The notes: a model not told the origin generated them from the sequence alone. DNA of 64,000 bases from Streptomyces pactum (GCF_016031615.1 NZ_JACYXC010000001.1:124001-188000); one strand, 5' to 3'. Counted from the first letter of the stretch, positions 45,201-53,370 are shown. A program made the numbers and translations.

Positions 45201-45256
45201 CTCCGCCCGTCCCTCCGCCGGTCTCCGCCCGTCCCTCCGCCGGTCCCTCCAGCGGT
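45201..45256. repeat. 22-bp tandem repeat in the spacer upstream of the ATPase gene
   Basis: Two perfect 22-bp units (core CTCCGCCCGTCCCTCCGCC) at 45201-45222 and 45223-45244 are followed by a partial third to about 45256. Related Pro/Gly-codon-like words precede them. They fall in the 44935-45308 spacer between the Crp-type regulator gene and the ATPase gene. The same spacer also has the palindrome ACCGTC-GTAG-GACGGT (45124-45139), a possible operator. No gene is seen there. Confidence 0.6.
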
Positions 45257-45308
45257 CTGGGCATCGGTCCTGCCGCCGGCGGGCCCCGGCGGCCGGGCGG
45301 CGGGGCGG

Positions 45309-46097
45309 CTACTCCTGGTCGAAGGCGATGCGGCTCAACCGGGCGAGGTCCACCACCGCGATGGTCCGGTAGCCGGTCGCGACCACACCCGCTTCGCGGA
45401 GGCCGCGCAGCGCCTTGTGGACGGTGGGCTCCGCCGCGCCGGACAGGGTGGCCAGTTCCGGCTGGGTGATCGGCCAGCGGATCACGGCCCCGTCGCCGGT
45501 GCGCTCGCCGTAGGTCATCGCGATGTGGTGCAGCACCCGGGCCAGCCGGGTGGCGGCCCCGCATCCGGTGAAGTCGACGCGGTGGGTGTTGGCGGCGCGC
45601 AGTTTGGTCACGACGGAGGCGTTGACCGCGTGGGCGATCCGGGGTTCTCGTCGCAGGCAGCCGAGGAAGTCGGCGCGGGTGACGGTCCGGGCGGTGACGG
45701 GCCCGCAGGTGGTGACCGTCGCCGACCGGGGGCCGCCGTCCACCGCGGCGAGTTCGCCGACCAGGTCCCCGCCCATCCGGACGGCCAGCAGGGCGTCCCG
45801 GCCGTCGTGCGTGCGCCCGGTCACCTTCACGACGCCGTCGAGGAGGACCAGCACGTGGTCGGTGCGGTCCGATTCGCGGATGAGCACGCGGTCCGCCTCG
45901 TACGGCATCCGCGCGCCGAGGGCGAGGAGTTGGTCGCGTTCGGCCGGGGCGAGACCGCCCAGCAGGCTCGACGGCGGCCAGACGCGCTCGTCGCGGGCGC
46001 GCCGGTCACGCCGGTCGCGTCGGCTCTCCCGACCGTCTCGGCCCTCCCGACCGTCTCGGTCGGCTCGGTCGGCTCGGTTCGTGTCCGGGTCGTTCAT
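45309..46097 (-). CDS. Crp/Fnr-family transcriptional regulator
   Basis: A 262-residue regulator. A 38-residue charged Arg/Asp repeat-like head (RADRADRDGREGRDGRES) precedes a cNMP-binding domain (LIRESDRTDHVLVLLDGVVK, VGELAAVDGGPRSATVTTCG). The C-terminal helix-turn-helix is ITQPELATLSGAAEPTVHKALRGL. No FeS Cys cluster is seen. ATG 46097 was chosen because the gene just overlaps none of the divergent cyclase-like gene and the domain starts soon after. Divergent pairing with a cyclase-fold protein suggests nucleotide-second-messenger control of this block, although actinobacterial members of this type do not all bind cAMP. Confidence 0.88.
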   Translation of the reverse strand: MNDPDTNRADRADRDGREGRDGRESRRDRRDRRARDERVWPPSSLLGGLAPAERDQLLALGARMPYEADRVLIRESDRTDHVLVLLDGVVKVTGRTHDGRDALLAVRMGGDLVGELAAVDGGPRSATVTTCGPVTARTVTRADFLGCLRREPRIAHAVNASVVTKLRAANTHRVDFTGCGAATRLARVLHHIAMTYGERTGDGAVIRWPITQPELATLSGAAEPTVHKALRGLREAGVVATGYRTIAVVDLARLSRIAFDQE

Positions 46098-46201
46098 GGG
46101 TCTTCCACCCTCACCAAGGCCAGGGATGCAACGCCGGGACCCAGTGTGGGCCCTGGGCGCGTGCCCGGTACCCCGCCGGACGCCGCCGGCCGCGGGCCCG
46201 A

Positions 46202-46252
46202 TGCCGTACGGCCCGGTGCCGTACGACGACGGAATGCCGTACGACGACGGGA
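46202..46252. repeat. Direct repeats between the Crp-type and cyclase-like genes
   Basis: TGCCGTACGACGACGG occurs at 46217 and 46235 (18-bp period), and a shorter relative TGCCGTACGGCCCGG starts at 46202. They lie midway in the 305-bp divergent gap. Each contains the palindrome CGTACG or part of it. They are candidate operator sites for the Crp-type regulator. GTGCC repeated four times near 46333-46352 is a separate short tandem run. Confidence 0.5.
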
Positions 46253-46402
46253 TGTCCACCGCCGGACCGGGGGACAGTGGGGTCAGCGCACGGCCCGGAC
46301 GGGACCCCGGCCGGGCCGGGGGGGGGCGGCGCGGCGTGCCGTGCCGTGCCGTGCCGGCGTCCGCGGACACACGGCGGCGGGTCCGCCGCCCGAGGAGGAC
46401 TG

Positions 46403-47185
46403 ATGGAGCAGAAGGTGGAACACCGGGCCCTGCTGGCCGTGGACATCGAGCGCTCGGCGGGGCGCGGCAATGTCGCGTTGCAGCGGATCCGCGAGGTGCT
46501 GTGGGAGGCGCTCCGGGAGTCGTTCGGGTGCGCCGGGCTGGAGTGGGAGGCGTGTCTGCGCGACGACCTGGGCGACGGGGTACGGGTGGTCGCGCCGGCC
46601 GGCGCGCGGAAGACGAAGCTGATCCACCCCCTGGTCCATGAGCTCACCGCGCGTCTCCGCGCCCACAACCGTCTGGCGGGGCCGGCCACCCGCATCCGGG
46701 TCCGCATCGCGCTGCACGCCGGGGACGTGTGCCTGGGGCCGGCCGGCGAGGTCACCGGCCGGCCCCTCGAAGTCCTCGCCCGGCTGCTGGACGCGGCCGT
46801 GGCCCGCACCGCGCTGGCCGAGGCACCGGAGACGGTGACCGCCTCGCTCCTGGTCTCGCAGCACTTCCACGACGAGACCGTGAGCCACGGCTACCCCGGC
46901 ATCGACCCGGCCTCCTTCCACCGGGTCGCCCTCGCGGAGAAGGAGTACGCCGCAAGCGCCTGGCTCCACCTGCCCGGAGCGACGGCGGTTCCGCCGGAAG
47001 CCGTCGGTCCCGGGAGGCGGACGGGCGGGCCCCCCGTCCCGACCCTGCCCCTGGCTGCGGCTCCGGCCCCGGCCCCGGCCCCGGCCCCGGCTGCAGCGAA
47101 GATGATCAACAAGGCATCGGGGCACGGCGTGGTCTACGCGACCCAGAACGGCACGCAGAACATCCACCTCACCGGGAAGCCGTGA
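46403..47185 (+). CDS. Class III nucleotide-cyclase-fold protein with a C-terminal beta tag
   Basis: A 260-residue protein. LLAVDIERSAGRGN (Asp14) and CLRDDLGDGVRVV (Asp58) keep the two metal-site positions of class III cyclase homology domains. VRIALHAGDVCLGPAGEVTG and ARLLDAAVARTAL match the rest of the fold. After a linker with seven Ala-Pro pairs, the C-terminus reads NKASGHGVVYATQNGTQNIH, a short Asn/Gln/Gly strand motif. GAGGAGG precedes the ATG at 46403. It could make a nucleotide signal or be an inactive cyclase-like effector. Substrate-specifying residues are not obvious. It is divergent from the Crp-type regulator and 10 bp upstream of the 160-aa gene. Confidence 0.8.
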   Translation: MEQKVEHRALLAVDIERSAGRGNVALQRIREVLWEALRESFGCAGLEWEACLRDDLGDGVRVVAPAGARKTKLIHPLVHELTARLRAHNRLAGPATRIRVRIALHAGDVCLGPAGEVTGRPLEVLARLLDAAVARTALAEAPETVTASLLVSQHFHDETVSHGYPGIDPASFHRVALAEKEYAASAWLHLPGATAVPPEAVGPGRRTGGPPVPTLPLAAAPAPAPAPAPAAAKMINKASGHGVVYATQNGTQNIHLTGKP

Positions 47186-47195
47186 AGGAGCGTTC

Positions 47196-47678
47196 ATGAA
47201 CGACGAGCTGACCCTCCTGGCCGAGGCGGGCGCCGCGGTCGTGGTCACGGCCATGGCCACGGACCTGTGGCAGAGCACCCGGGACGCGGTGCTCGGGCTC
47301 TTCCGCCGCGCCGACCGGAGCCGCCGGGCCGCGATCGAGGCCCAGCTGGACGGCAACGCCGCTCTGGTCGCCGAGGCCGAGACGCCCGAGGAGGTCCGGC
47401 GGGCGCTGTTCGGCTTCTGGGCGCTGGAACTGGTGGCCCTGCTGCGCAGGGACCCCTCCTGCCGCGAAGGCCTGGCCCGGTTGGCCGCGGCCGCCGACGG
47501 TGCCTTCCCCGACGCCCGCCGGGCCTTCGCCGGCCGGCAGACCAACACCGCCCGCGACTTCGGGACGGTGTTCGCCGTTCAGGGCGGCGACCTCCACACG
47601 CACCCGGCCGGCCCGGGCGGCCCGGCCGGCCCTCCTGACTCCACCGGCCCTCGGCCGGACGGGCCGCGGGCCCGGTAG
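47196..47678 (+). CDS. 160-aa helical protein with a C-terminal tag, partner of the cyclase-fold protein
   Basis: An N-terminal segment (LLAEAGAAVVVTAMATDLWQ) is followed by STRDAVLGLFRR and Ala/Glu-rich helices. This pattern is common among small streptomycete proteins encoded beside cyclase-like or NLR-like genes. The C-terminus TNTARDFGTVFAVQGGDLHT ends in a Pro/Gly tail. It aligns with TNTAKDHASLFTVMNGELHV of the 89-aa protein at 41913. AAGGAG sits right after the upstream stop, so the two genes form an operon. The hydrophobic first 20 residues may associate with membranes. No catalytic motif seen. An adaptor role via the tag is inferred. Confidence 0.75.
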   Translation: MNDELTLLAEAGAAVVVTAMATDLWQSTRDAVLGLFRRADRSRRAAIEAQLDGNAALVAEAETPEEVRRALFGFWALELVALLRRDPSCREGLARLAAAADGAFPDARRAFAGRQTNTARDFGTVFAVQGGDLHTHPAGPGGPAGPPDSTGPRPDGPRAR

Positions 47679-48041
47679 GAGTGGGCCGGAGCGGCGACCG
47701 GGGCACCCGGCCGGCGGGTCCGGCCGGGTGCCCCGGCCAGCGGCGTCACGACGGCCGGTGGCGTGCGTCCGCCGCGTCGGGCGTGCCGGGCCTGGGCGTT
47801 CCGGGCCGGGACGTACGCGGCGGACCCGCGGCCCCCGGCCCCGCCCGAGGCCCGACGCCCGCGGGGCGAGTTCCCGCCCCTCGGGTGACCGGGACGCCCG
47901 GCCATCGGTCGCGGCACGCGGGCCACGCGGCGGCGGTGGCCCGGGACGTGGGCGCGTCCGGTGATCGCCGGAATGTGAGGTGTGGGAGTTTTCGGCGGGG
48001 GCAGGCGCCCCGGCAGGGATTCACTCACCACGGGAGGCCCG
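47679..48041. other. Non-coding spacer
   Basis: About 360 GC-rich bases with no credible gene. The last 30 bases supply GGGAGG for the next gene. No clear promoter boxes seen. Confidence 0.35.
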
Positions 48042-48584
48042 ATGTCGGGGGTCCTTGTCGCGATCATCATCGCGCTCATCGTTGTACTGATCGTCGCCTA
48101 CGCGCTCCGGACGGCGCGTCGGCGGAAGCATTTGCAGGACCGGTTCGGACCGGAGTACGCGCGGACGGTCGAAGCCCGGGACAGCAGGCTGGCGGCCGAG
48201 CGTGACCTCAGCCGGCGCGAGGCGCGCCACGCGAAGCTGGACATCAAGCCGCTGCCCGCGGAGGTGCGGGAGCGCTACGCCCAGGACTGGTCGAGGGTGC
48301 AGCAACGGTTCGTCGACAGCCCGGAGCATTCCGTCGAGGAGGCCGACCGGCTGGTGACCGCCCTCATGCGGGAGCGCGGCTATCCCACCGAAGGCTATGA
48401 GCAGCAGGTGCGGGATCTGTCCGTGGAGCACGGCCGGACGCTGGAGCACTACCGCGCCGCCCACGAGGTGAACGTGCGCCGCGGGCGCGGCGAGGCGACC
48501 ACGGAGGAGTTGCGTGGCGCGCTGGTGCACTACCGGGCGCTCTTCGGCGACCTGCTGCAGGACGAGAGCACGCATGCGCGCTGA
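48042..48584 (+). CDS. Membrane-anchored paralogue of a tandem pair (180 aa)
   Basis: One N-terminal membrane helix (SGVLVAIIIALIVVLIVAYA) is followed by a basic stop-transfer RTARRRK and about 140 charged helical residues. The C-terminal 110 residues (ERYAQDWSRVQQRFVDSPEH, SVEEADRLVTALM, TTEELRGALVHYRALFGDLL) are clearly homologous to the next gene product. The ATG at 48042 has GGGAGG upstream. The protein would expose a soluble helical domain to the cytoplasm. Similar proteins are widespread in actinobacteria and often annotated as hypothetical. The function is unknown. Confidence 0.8.
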   Translation: MSGVLVAIIIALIVVLIVAYALRTARRRKHLQDRFGPEYARTVEARDSRLAAERDLSRREARHAKLDIKPLPAEVRERYAQDWSRVQQRFVDSPEHSVEEADRLVTALMRERGYPTEGYEQQVRDLSVEHGRTLEHYRAAHEVNVRRGRGEATTEELRGALVHYRALFGDLLQDESTHAR

Positions 48585-48615
48585 GAGCGCGCCAAGCGGC
48601 GAACAGGAGGCGAAC

Positions 48616-49143
48616 ATGTCCAAGACCGGCGATGACGCCCTGACCACCGACGACCTCGCCCACCCGCGGCACCGGGAAGCGGCCGCGGGGAATCCGCAGG
48701 GCGAACGGGGGCCGCGGAGCGGTCCGCCCGTCTTCCCCGGTGAGGCCACCGGCCGGCCGGATGCCTCAGGGGCGGGAGCGTTCCCGCCGTCCGGCACCCC
48801 GGGTACGGCGCCGTTCGACGGACCGGCGGGCACCGACGGGCCGGCCACCGGGGGCGGGCGGGGCCAGGACGACGACCAGCCGCTGCTGGGGCCGGGGCGC
48901 ACGGCGGACCTGCGGACCCGGTGGTCGACGATCCAGAACGACTTCGTGGACGACCCGCGGGCGGCGGTACGGGACGCCGACGCGCTGGTCGCCGAGGTCA
49001 TGCAGACCCTGGCCGCCACCTTCGCCCGGCACAAGCAGGGGCTGGAGGAACAGTGGCAGAAGGGCGGCGACGTGGCCACCGAGGACCTGCGCCTGGCGCT
49101 GCAGCACTACCGGTCGTTCTTCCACCGGCTGCTCAGCACCTGA
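48616..49143 (+). CDS. Soluble paralogue of the tandem pair (175 aa)
   Basis: The N-terminal 95 residues are Gly/Pro-rich and disordered. The last 80 (DLRTRWSTIQNDFVDDPRAA, VRDADALVAEVMQ, TEDLRLALQHYRSFFHRLL) share the core of the preceding membrane-anchored protein. AGGAGG lies seven bases before the ATG. It is 31 bp downstream of its paralogue, so they are one transcript ending at a strong terminator. The W-(S/R)-x-(V/I)-Q-x-x-FVD-(S/D)-P motif is the most conserved part and would be the handle for a homology search. Function unknown. Confidence 0.8.
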   Translation: MSKTGDDALTTDDLAHPRHREAAAGNPQGERGPRSGPPVFPGEATGRPDASGAGAFPPSGTPGTAPFDGPAGTDGPATGGGRGQDDDQPLLGPGRTADLRTRWSTIQNDFVDDPRAAVRDADALVAEVMQTLAATFARHKQGLEEQWQKGGDVATEDLRLALQHYRSFFHRLLST

Positions 49144-49196
49144 ACCGGCACGGTCCCCCCGCGGGGCACTCACCATGCCCCCGGGGACGGCGGGCC

Positions 49197-49232
49197 GGTG
49201 GTGCGGAGGCGTGCCGACGCCTCCGCACCACC
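49197..49232 (+). terminator. Strong intrinsic terminator after the tandem pair
   Basis: GGTGGTGCGGAGGCG (49197-49211) and its exact complement (49218-49232) enclose the loop TGCCGA and are followed by TTCATTTCCCTTCT. A perfect 15-bp stem with a pyrimidine-rich, T-containing tail is unusually clear for this genome. The 350 bases after it hold no gene apart from the leader of the PRC-barrel gene. Confidence 0.85.
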
Positions 49233-49583
49233 TTCATTTCCCTTCTCACCTCAGGAGCCGCACCCGGCGCGCCCGGGGCCCTGTCCTCGGAGAGGTCCGG
49301 GGCTTCGGCCGCTGCCGGTCCCTGAACCGCCCGGACCACACCGGCGGCGCCGACCCTTACCCCGCCGACGGACCGGAACCCTCCCGGCACGCGGCACGCG
49401 TCCTCCCGGCACGCGGGAAACGGCGCACCGGCCGCCCCCGGCGGCGGAGCCACGGCGGCGGACCGGGCACGGGCGCGGACCCGTCGGCGGACCACACCGG
49501 CCCGACCGGCCGGCGTCACCGTCCGTACCGCACGGGTGCGAGGCACCGGAACACGACACACATACGAAGGAGAGGCTGCTGAT

Positions 49584-50006
49584 ATGGCCACGAACACCGT
49601 CCCGGTTCTCACGAAGCTCAGCGATTCCCACCGGACCGTGGCATCCGTCGCGGAAGATGTGCGCGGCCGGAAGGTGTGCGACGCCGCGGGCGAGGAACTG
49701 GGCACCGTCGACGATCTGCTGATCGACGAGAAGGAGAGCAAGGTCCGTTTCCTTCTGGTCGGGCACGGCGGATTCCTCGGCCTGGGTGAGAAGTCGAGTT
49801 TCGTCCCGGTCGACGCCGTGACCCGGGTGACGGAGGACCGGGTGTACATCGACCAGTCGGCCGAGCACGTTTCCGGCGCTCCGGCCTACGACCCGGACCT
49901 GGCGGACGCGACCAGCTATTACGACGACGTGTACCGGCACTACGGCTACGGGCCGTTCTGGACGCCGGGGTACATGTATCCGGGGTTTCCGCTCTTCCGC
50001 CCCTGA
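49584..50006 (+). CDS. PRC-barrel domain protein
   Basis: A 140-residue protein. Residues of about 20-90 form a PRC-barrel (VRGRKVCDAAGEELGTVDDL, LLIDEKESKVRFLLVGHGG, SSFVPVDAVTRVTEDRVYID). An aromatic Tyr/Gly/Pro-rich tail follows (YDDVYRHYGYGPFWTPGYMY). PRC-barrels bind RNA or proteins and often appear in stress-induced surface-associated proteins. ATG 49584 is preceded by GAAGGAG at a long but acceptable distance. A catalase gene lies downstream after a large hairpin, so a shared stress context is possible but not shown. Confidence 0.88.
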   Translation: MATNTVPVLTKLSDSHRTVASVAEDVRGRKVCDAAGEELGTVDDLLIDEKESKVRFLLVGHGGFLGLGEKSSFVPVDAVTRVTEDRVYIDQSAEHVSGAPAYDPDLADATSYYDDVYRHYGYGPFWTPGYMYPGFPLFRP

Positions 50007-50055
50007 TCCGGCGGCCGGGCCGGTCCCGCGTACCACCACCGGACGCTCCCGGGCC

Positions 50056-50112
50056 GCCCCGGGCCGCCGGGGCCGCCGGGGCCGCCGGCGGGCGGCCCCG
50101 GCGGCCCGGGGC
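50056..50112 (+). terminator. 22-bp perfect stem after the PRC-barrel gene
   Basis: A 22-bp arm at 50056-50077 (begins GCCCCGGGCCGCC) is the exact reverse complement of 50091-50112, with a 13-base loop. It follows the PRC-barrel stop by 50 bp. There is no T-run. It consists of GGCCGCCGG units and would form an exceptionally stable RNA hairpin. The next 470 bases up to the catalase gene show no further gene. Confidence 0.65.
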
Positions 50113-50583
50113 GGGCAACGGCTCCCGGACTCCCCCGGGCGGGACATGAATCGTTGAGGGCATACAGCTGTGCCCCCGCCGTCCCGCCCGCCGGGGGCAG
50201 GGCATCCCGGCTCCACGGCCCCGGCGGCTGCGCCGGGCGGCACCGGCCGACGCGCCTCCGGAACTCCGCAGGCGGCTCACGGTCCGCCTCCCCCCGAAGG
50301 GGTGAACGGCCCGGCACGCCGGTGGCCGGCCGCGGGCCACGCCGGCGGGGCGGCCGGGTGCGCGACGGCGGCAGCGGCGGGACCGCGCTGCTCCGTCCGG
50401 CGGAGCGCCCCGGTCGCGGGCGCCGCCACGGCGTGCGACGGTCACACCTGACAGCCGTGATGGCGAGCGCCGCGGGTCGCCGACACCTCCGAGCCGGCCG
50501 CCCGGGCCGCTCACGCAACCGGTCGAAGGGCGTCGCCCCACCCTCCCGGGGACGGGTGCCCCGGCCCGAAGGAGCCATTGAGG

Positions 50584-52242
50584 ATGACGGACGTATCGGC
50601 CCGGGGCCCGGCCCCCGGCGACGACCGCGAGGTGCTCACCAACCGGCAGGGGCACCCGATCTACGACAACCAGAATCAGCGCACGGTCGGCGCCCGCGGC
50701 CCCTCCACGCTGGAGAACTATCCGTTCCTGGAGAAGATCAGCCACTTCGACCGGGAACGCATCCCCGAGCGGGTCGTCCACGCCCGCGGTGTCACCGCCT
50801 ACGGCTACTTCGAGGCGTACGGCGCGTGGGGCGACGAGCCGATCGACCGGTACACCCGCGCCAAGCTGTTCCAGGAGCGCGGCAAGCGCACCGATGTCGC
50901 CGTCCGCTTCTCCACCGTCATCGGCGGGCGCGATTCCTCCGAGGCCGCGCGCGACCCCCGCGGCTTCGCGGTCAAGTTCTACACCGAGGCCGGCAACTGG
51001 GACCTGGTGGGGAACAACCTGGGGGTCTTCTTCATCCGGGACGCCGTCAAGTTCCCCGACGTCATCCACGCCCTCAAGCCGGACCCGGTGACCTTCGAAC
51101 AGCAGCCCCGGCGGATCTTCGACTTCATGTCGCAGACGCCGGAGAGCATGCACATGCTGGTCAACCTCTTCAGCCCGCGCGGTATCCCGGCGGACTACCG
51201 CCACCAGCAGGGCTTCGGCGTGAACACCTACAAGTGGGTGAACCAGTCGGGTGACACCTGGCTGGTGAAGTACCACTGGATGCCCAAGCAGGGCGTGCGC
51301 AGCATGACCGAGGAGGACGCGGCGAACGTCCAGGCGCAGTCCCTCGGCCACGCCACCAAGGACCTGTACGAAGCGGTGGCGCGCGGCGACCACCCCGAGT
51401 GGGAGCTGCTGGTCCAGATGATGGAGGACCACGACCACCCGGAGCTGGACTTCGACCCGCTCGACGACACCAAGACGTGGCCCGAGCAGGAGTTCCCGCC
51501 CAGGCCGGTCGGCCGGATGGTGCTGAACCGGATGCCGGACAACTACTTCGCCGAGAACGAGCAGATCTCCTTCGGCACCGGGGTGCTCGTGGACGGCCTG
51601 GACTTCTCCGACGACAAGATGCTCGTGGGCCGGACCTTCTCGTACAGCGACACCCAGCGGTACCGGGTGGGGCCCAACTACCTCCAGCTGCCGGTCAACC
51701 AGGCCAAGCACGCGCAGGTGCGCACCAACCAGCGCGACGGCCTGATGACGTACTACCAGGACGCCGCCGGCGAGAACCCGAGCGTCAACTACGAGCCGTC
51801 GATCACCGGAGGCCTGCGCGAGGCGCAGTACCCCACCCACGACGACCAGGGCCCGGAGATCCGCGGCCGGCTCACCCGCAAGCGCATCCCGCGCACCAAC
51901 GACTACCTGCAGGCCGGGCAGCGCTACCTGCTGATGGAGGAGTGGGAGCGGGACGACCTGGTGAAGAACTTCGTCAACCTGCTGTCGCAGTGCGACCGGC
52001 CGATCCAGGAGCGCATGGTGTGGCACTTCCTGCTGGTCGAGAACGACCTCGGGCTCCGCGTCGGTGAAGGGCTCGGCATCACCCCCGGGGACGTGTCCGG
52101 CCTGCAGCCGCTGCCCGGCCAGACCCTCACCGACGAGGACCGCAACCGGCTGGCCAACCTCGGCAAGAACCCGCCGCGTGACGTCGAGGGCCTGACCATG
52201 ACCCACTGCGTCCCCAACGAGCGGCACATCGTGACCCGGTGA
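50584..52242 (+). CDS. Heme catalase (clade with short, 55-kDa subunits)
   Basis: A 552-residue enzyme that disproportionates hydrogen peroxide. The distal His66 lies in RVVHARGVTAYG and the catalytic Asn138 in GNWDLVGNN. The proximal heme-ligand Tyr is in RTFSYSDTQRYR near residue 350. NRQGHPIYDNQNQRTVGARG and RFSTVIGG are also diagnostic. The length equals small-subunit catalases, with no C-terminal flavodoxin-like domain. GAAGGAG precedes the ATG at 50584; a TTG six bases upstream is possible. No Fur-like CatR regulator gene is adjacent, unlike the well-known streptomycete catR-catA pair. Confidence 0.97.
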   Translation: MTDVSARGPAPGDDREVLTNRQGHPIYDNQNQRTVGARGPSTLENYPFLEKISHFDRERIPERVVHARGVTAYGYFEAYGAWGDEPIDRYTRAKLFQERGKRTDVAVRFSTVIGGRDSSEAARDPRGFAVKFYTEAGNWDLVGNNLGVFFIRDAVKFPDVIHALKPDPVTFEQQPRRIFDFMSQTPESMHMLVNLFSPRGIPADYRHQQGFGVNTYKWVNQSGDTWLVKYHWMPKQGVRSMTEEDAANVQAQSLGHATKDLYEAVARGDHPEWELLVQMMEDHDHPELDFDPLDDTKTWPEQEFPPRPVGRMVLNRMPDNYFAENEQISFGTGVLVDGLDFSDDKMLVGRTFSYSDTQRYRVGPNYLQLPVNQAKHAQVRTNQRDGLMTYYQDAAGENPSVNYEPSITGGLREAQYPTHDDQGPEIRGRLTRKRIPRTNDYLQAGQRYLLMEEWERDDLVKNFVNLLSQCDRPIQERMVWHFLLVENDLGLRVGEGLGITPGDVSGLQPLPGQTLTDEDRNRLANLGKNPPRDVEGLTMTHCVPNERHIVTR

Positions 52243-52433
52243 CCGGTCCCCGGTGCGTGAACCGGGTCCGGCCGGTGGCCGAGGGGCCGGTGCGCACCGC
52301 CGCGCCGGAACGTCGGTGGCCGCCGGCGGCGCCGGACCCGGGCCGGTCACGGCCATCGGGGTCATCCCCTCGGTGGCCGTGGCCCGGGCCGTCGGACTCC
52401 CGCGGCTGGGCGCGCGGCCGGGAGGGACGCGCG

Positions 52434-52500
52434 GCGTGACCGGACGTACGCGTGACCGCGCGTACGGCATGACCGGACGTACGGCGTGACCGGACGTGCC
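52434..52500. repeat. Four 16-17-bp tandem repeats between convergent genes
   Basis: Units of the form GCGTGACCGGACGTACG start at 52434, 52450, 52467 and 52484 with one or two changes each. They lie between the catalase gene and the GNAT pseudogene, whose 3' ends face each other. Each unit contains a CGTACG-like palindrome, so hairpins are possible. This may be a terminator region or just a slippage-prone minisatellite. Confidence 0.65.
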
Positions 52501-52508
52501 GCGCCGCG

Positions 52509-53370
52509 CTACGAGAAGTCGTACACGGCGAAGTCGGCGACCGGACGGTAGCCGAGGCGCCGGTAGAGGGCGTTGCTGGTGGGGTTGGCCAGATCGGCGA
52601 AGAGCAGGACCTCTTCCGCGCCCGCCGCCAGCGCGGCCCGGCTCACCGCGGCCGTCACGGCGGCGGCGTACCCGCGGCCGCGCTGGTGGGGCGGGGTGAA
52701 CACCGGTGTCACCCGGATCTGGCCGGCGACCATCGGGGTCAGACCGGCCATGGCGACGGAGGTGCCGTCCGGTGTCTCCCAGAACGTGACGCGCCCGGCG
52801 GCGATCCGTGTGTCCGCCCAGGGGCCGTTGTCCGCGGCGGGGGTTCCGCCGACGGCAGTGACGAACTCACGGTGCCAGCGCATCAGCCGCTCGCGGTCCC
52901 GCTCCGTGGCGAGGCGGTGGCGGCCGGCCGGACGGGGCCGCGGGGGCGTGAGGGTGCCGAGGCGGTAGAGGCGCTCCCGCTCGCGGAGCGCCGGTGTCGC
53001 GCCCGTGTGCCGCTGCCAGGCGCCGGCGAAGGCGGTGGCGGTCCCGTGGTCCGCGGTGACACCGGGGAGGGAGGGGACGAGTCCGGCCAGGCGGGCGGCG
53101 AGGGTGCCGGCCTCATCGGGGGTGAGGGAGGTGAGGTAGAGGCGGCGGGGGCGGGGTGCGGAAGAAGGCCGCGCGGACCTCCCCGGCCCGTTCCAGGTGG
53201 CCGAAGACGGGCGCTTCGGCGCCGTACGCGCCCGCTCCGCGGGTGCGCAGCGCCTCGGTCACCGTCAGGGGCACGGTGTGCGCGGCGGGGCGGGACCGCA
53301 GGAATTCCCCGGCCCGGGAGAGGAAGCGGTCGAGGTCGGTGGTGATGCGCCAGTCGTCGTCCGTGAGCAT
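52509..53370 (-). pseudogene. GNAT-family acetyltransferase gene split by a one-base frameshift
   Basis: The 5' part starts MLTDDDWRITTDLDRFLSRA (ATG at 53370) and runs to FFRTPPPPPLPH before a stop. The natural continuation is in the next frame: RLYLTSLTPDEAGTLAARLA and then, after 52883, VAMAGLTPMVAGQIRV, FTPPHQRGRGYAAAVTAAVS and NALYRRLGYRPV. These are the GNAT acetyl-CoA loop (RGRGYA) and C-terminal motifs. One extra base in the C-rich run near 53144-53157 explains the break. It is either a true null allele or a base-calling error in a CCCGCCCCCGCC tract. The intact protein would be about 286 residues. Confidence 0.75.
53187..53343. repeat. 157-bp perfect direct repeat, copy 1 (inside the GNAT gene)
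   Basis: This segment is identical to 53584-53740, offset by 397 bp, and encodes residues of about 10-61 of the GNAT protein on the minus strand. Identity over 157 bp without a single change points to a recent duplication or strong homogenisation. Confidence 0.95.

Noticed and set aside
45201..45256. 22-bp repeats considered as a CRISPR array
   Set aside because: Two and a half contiguous units, no spacers and no cas genes.
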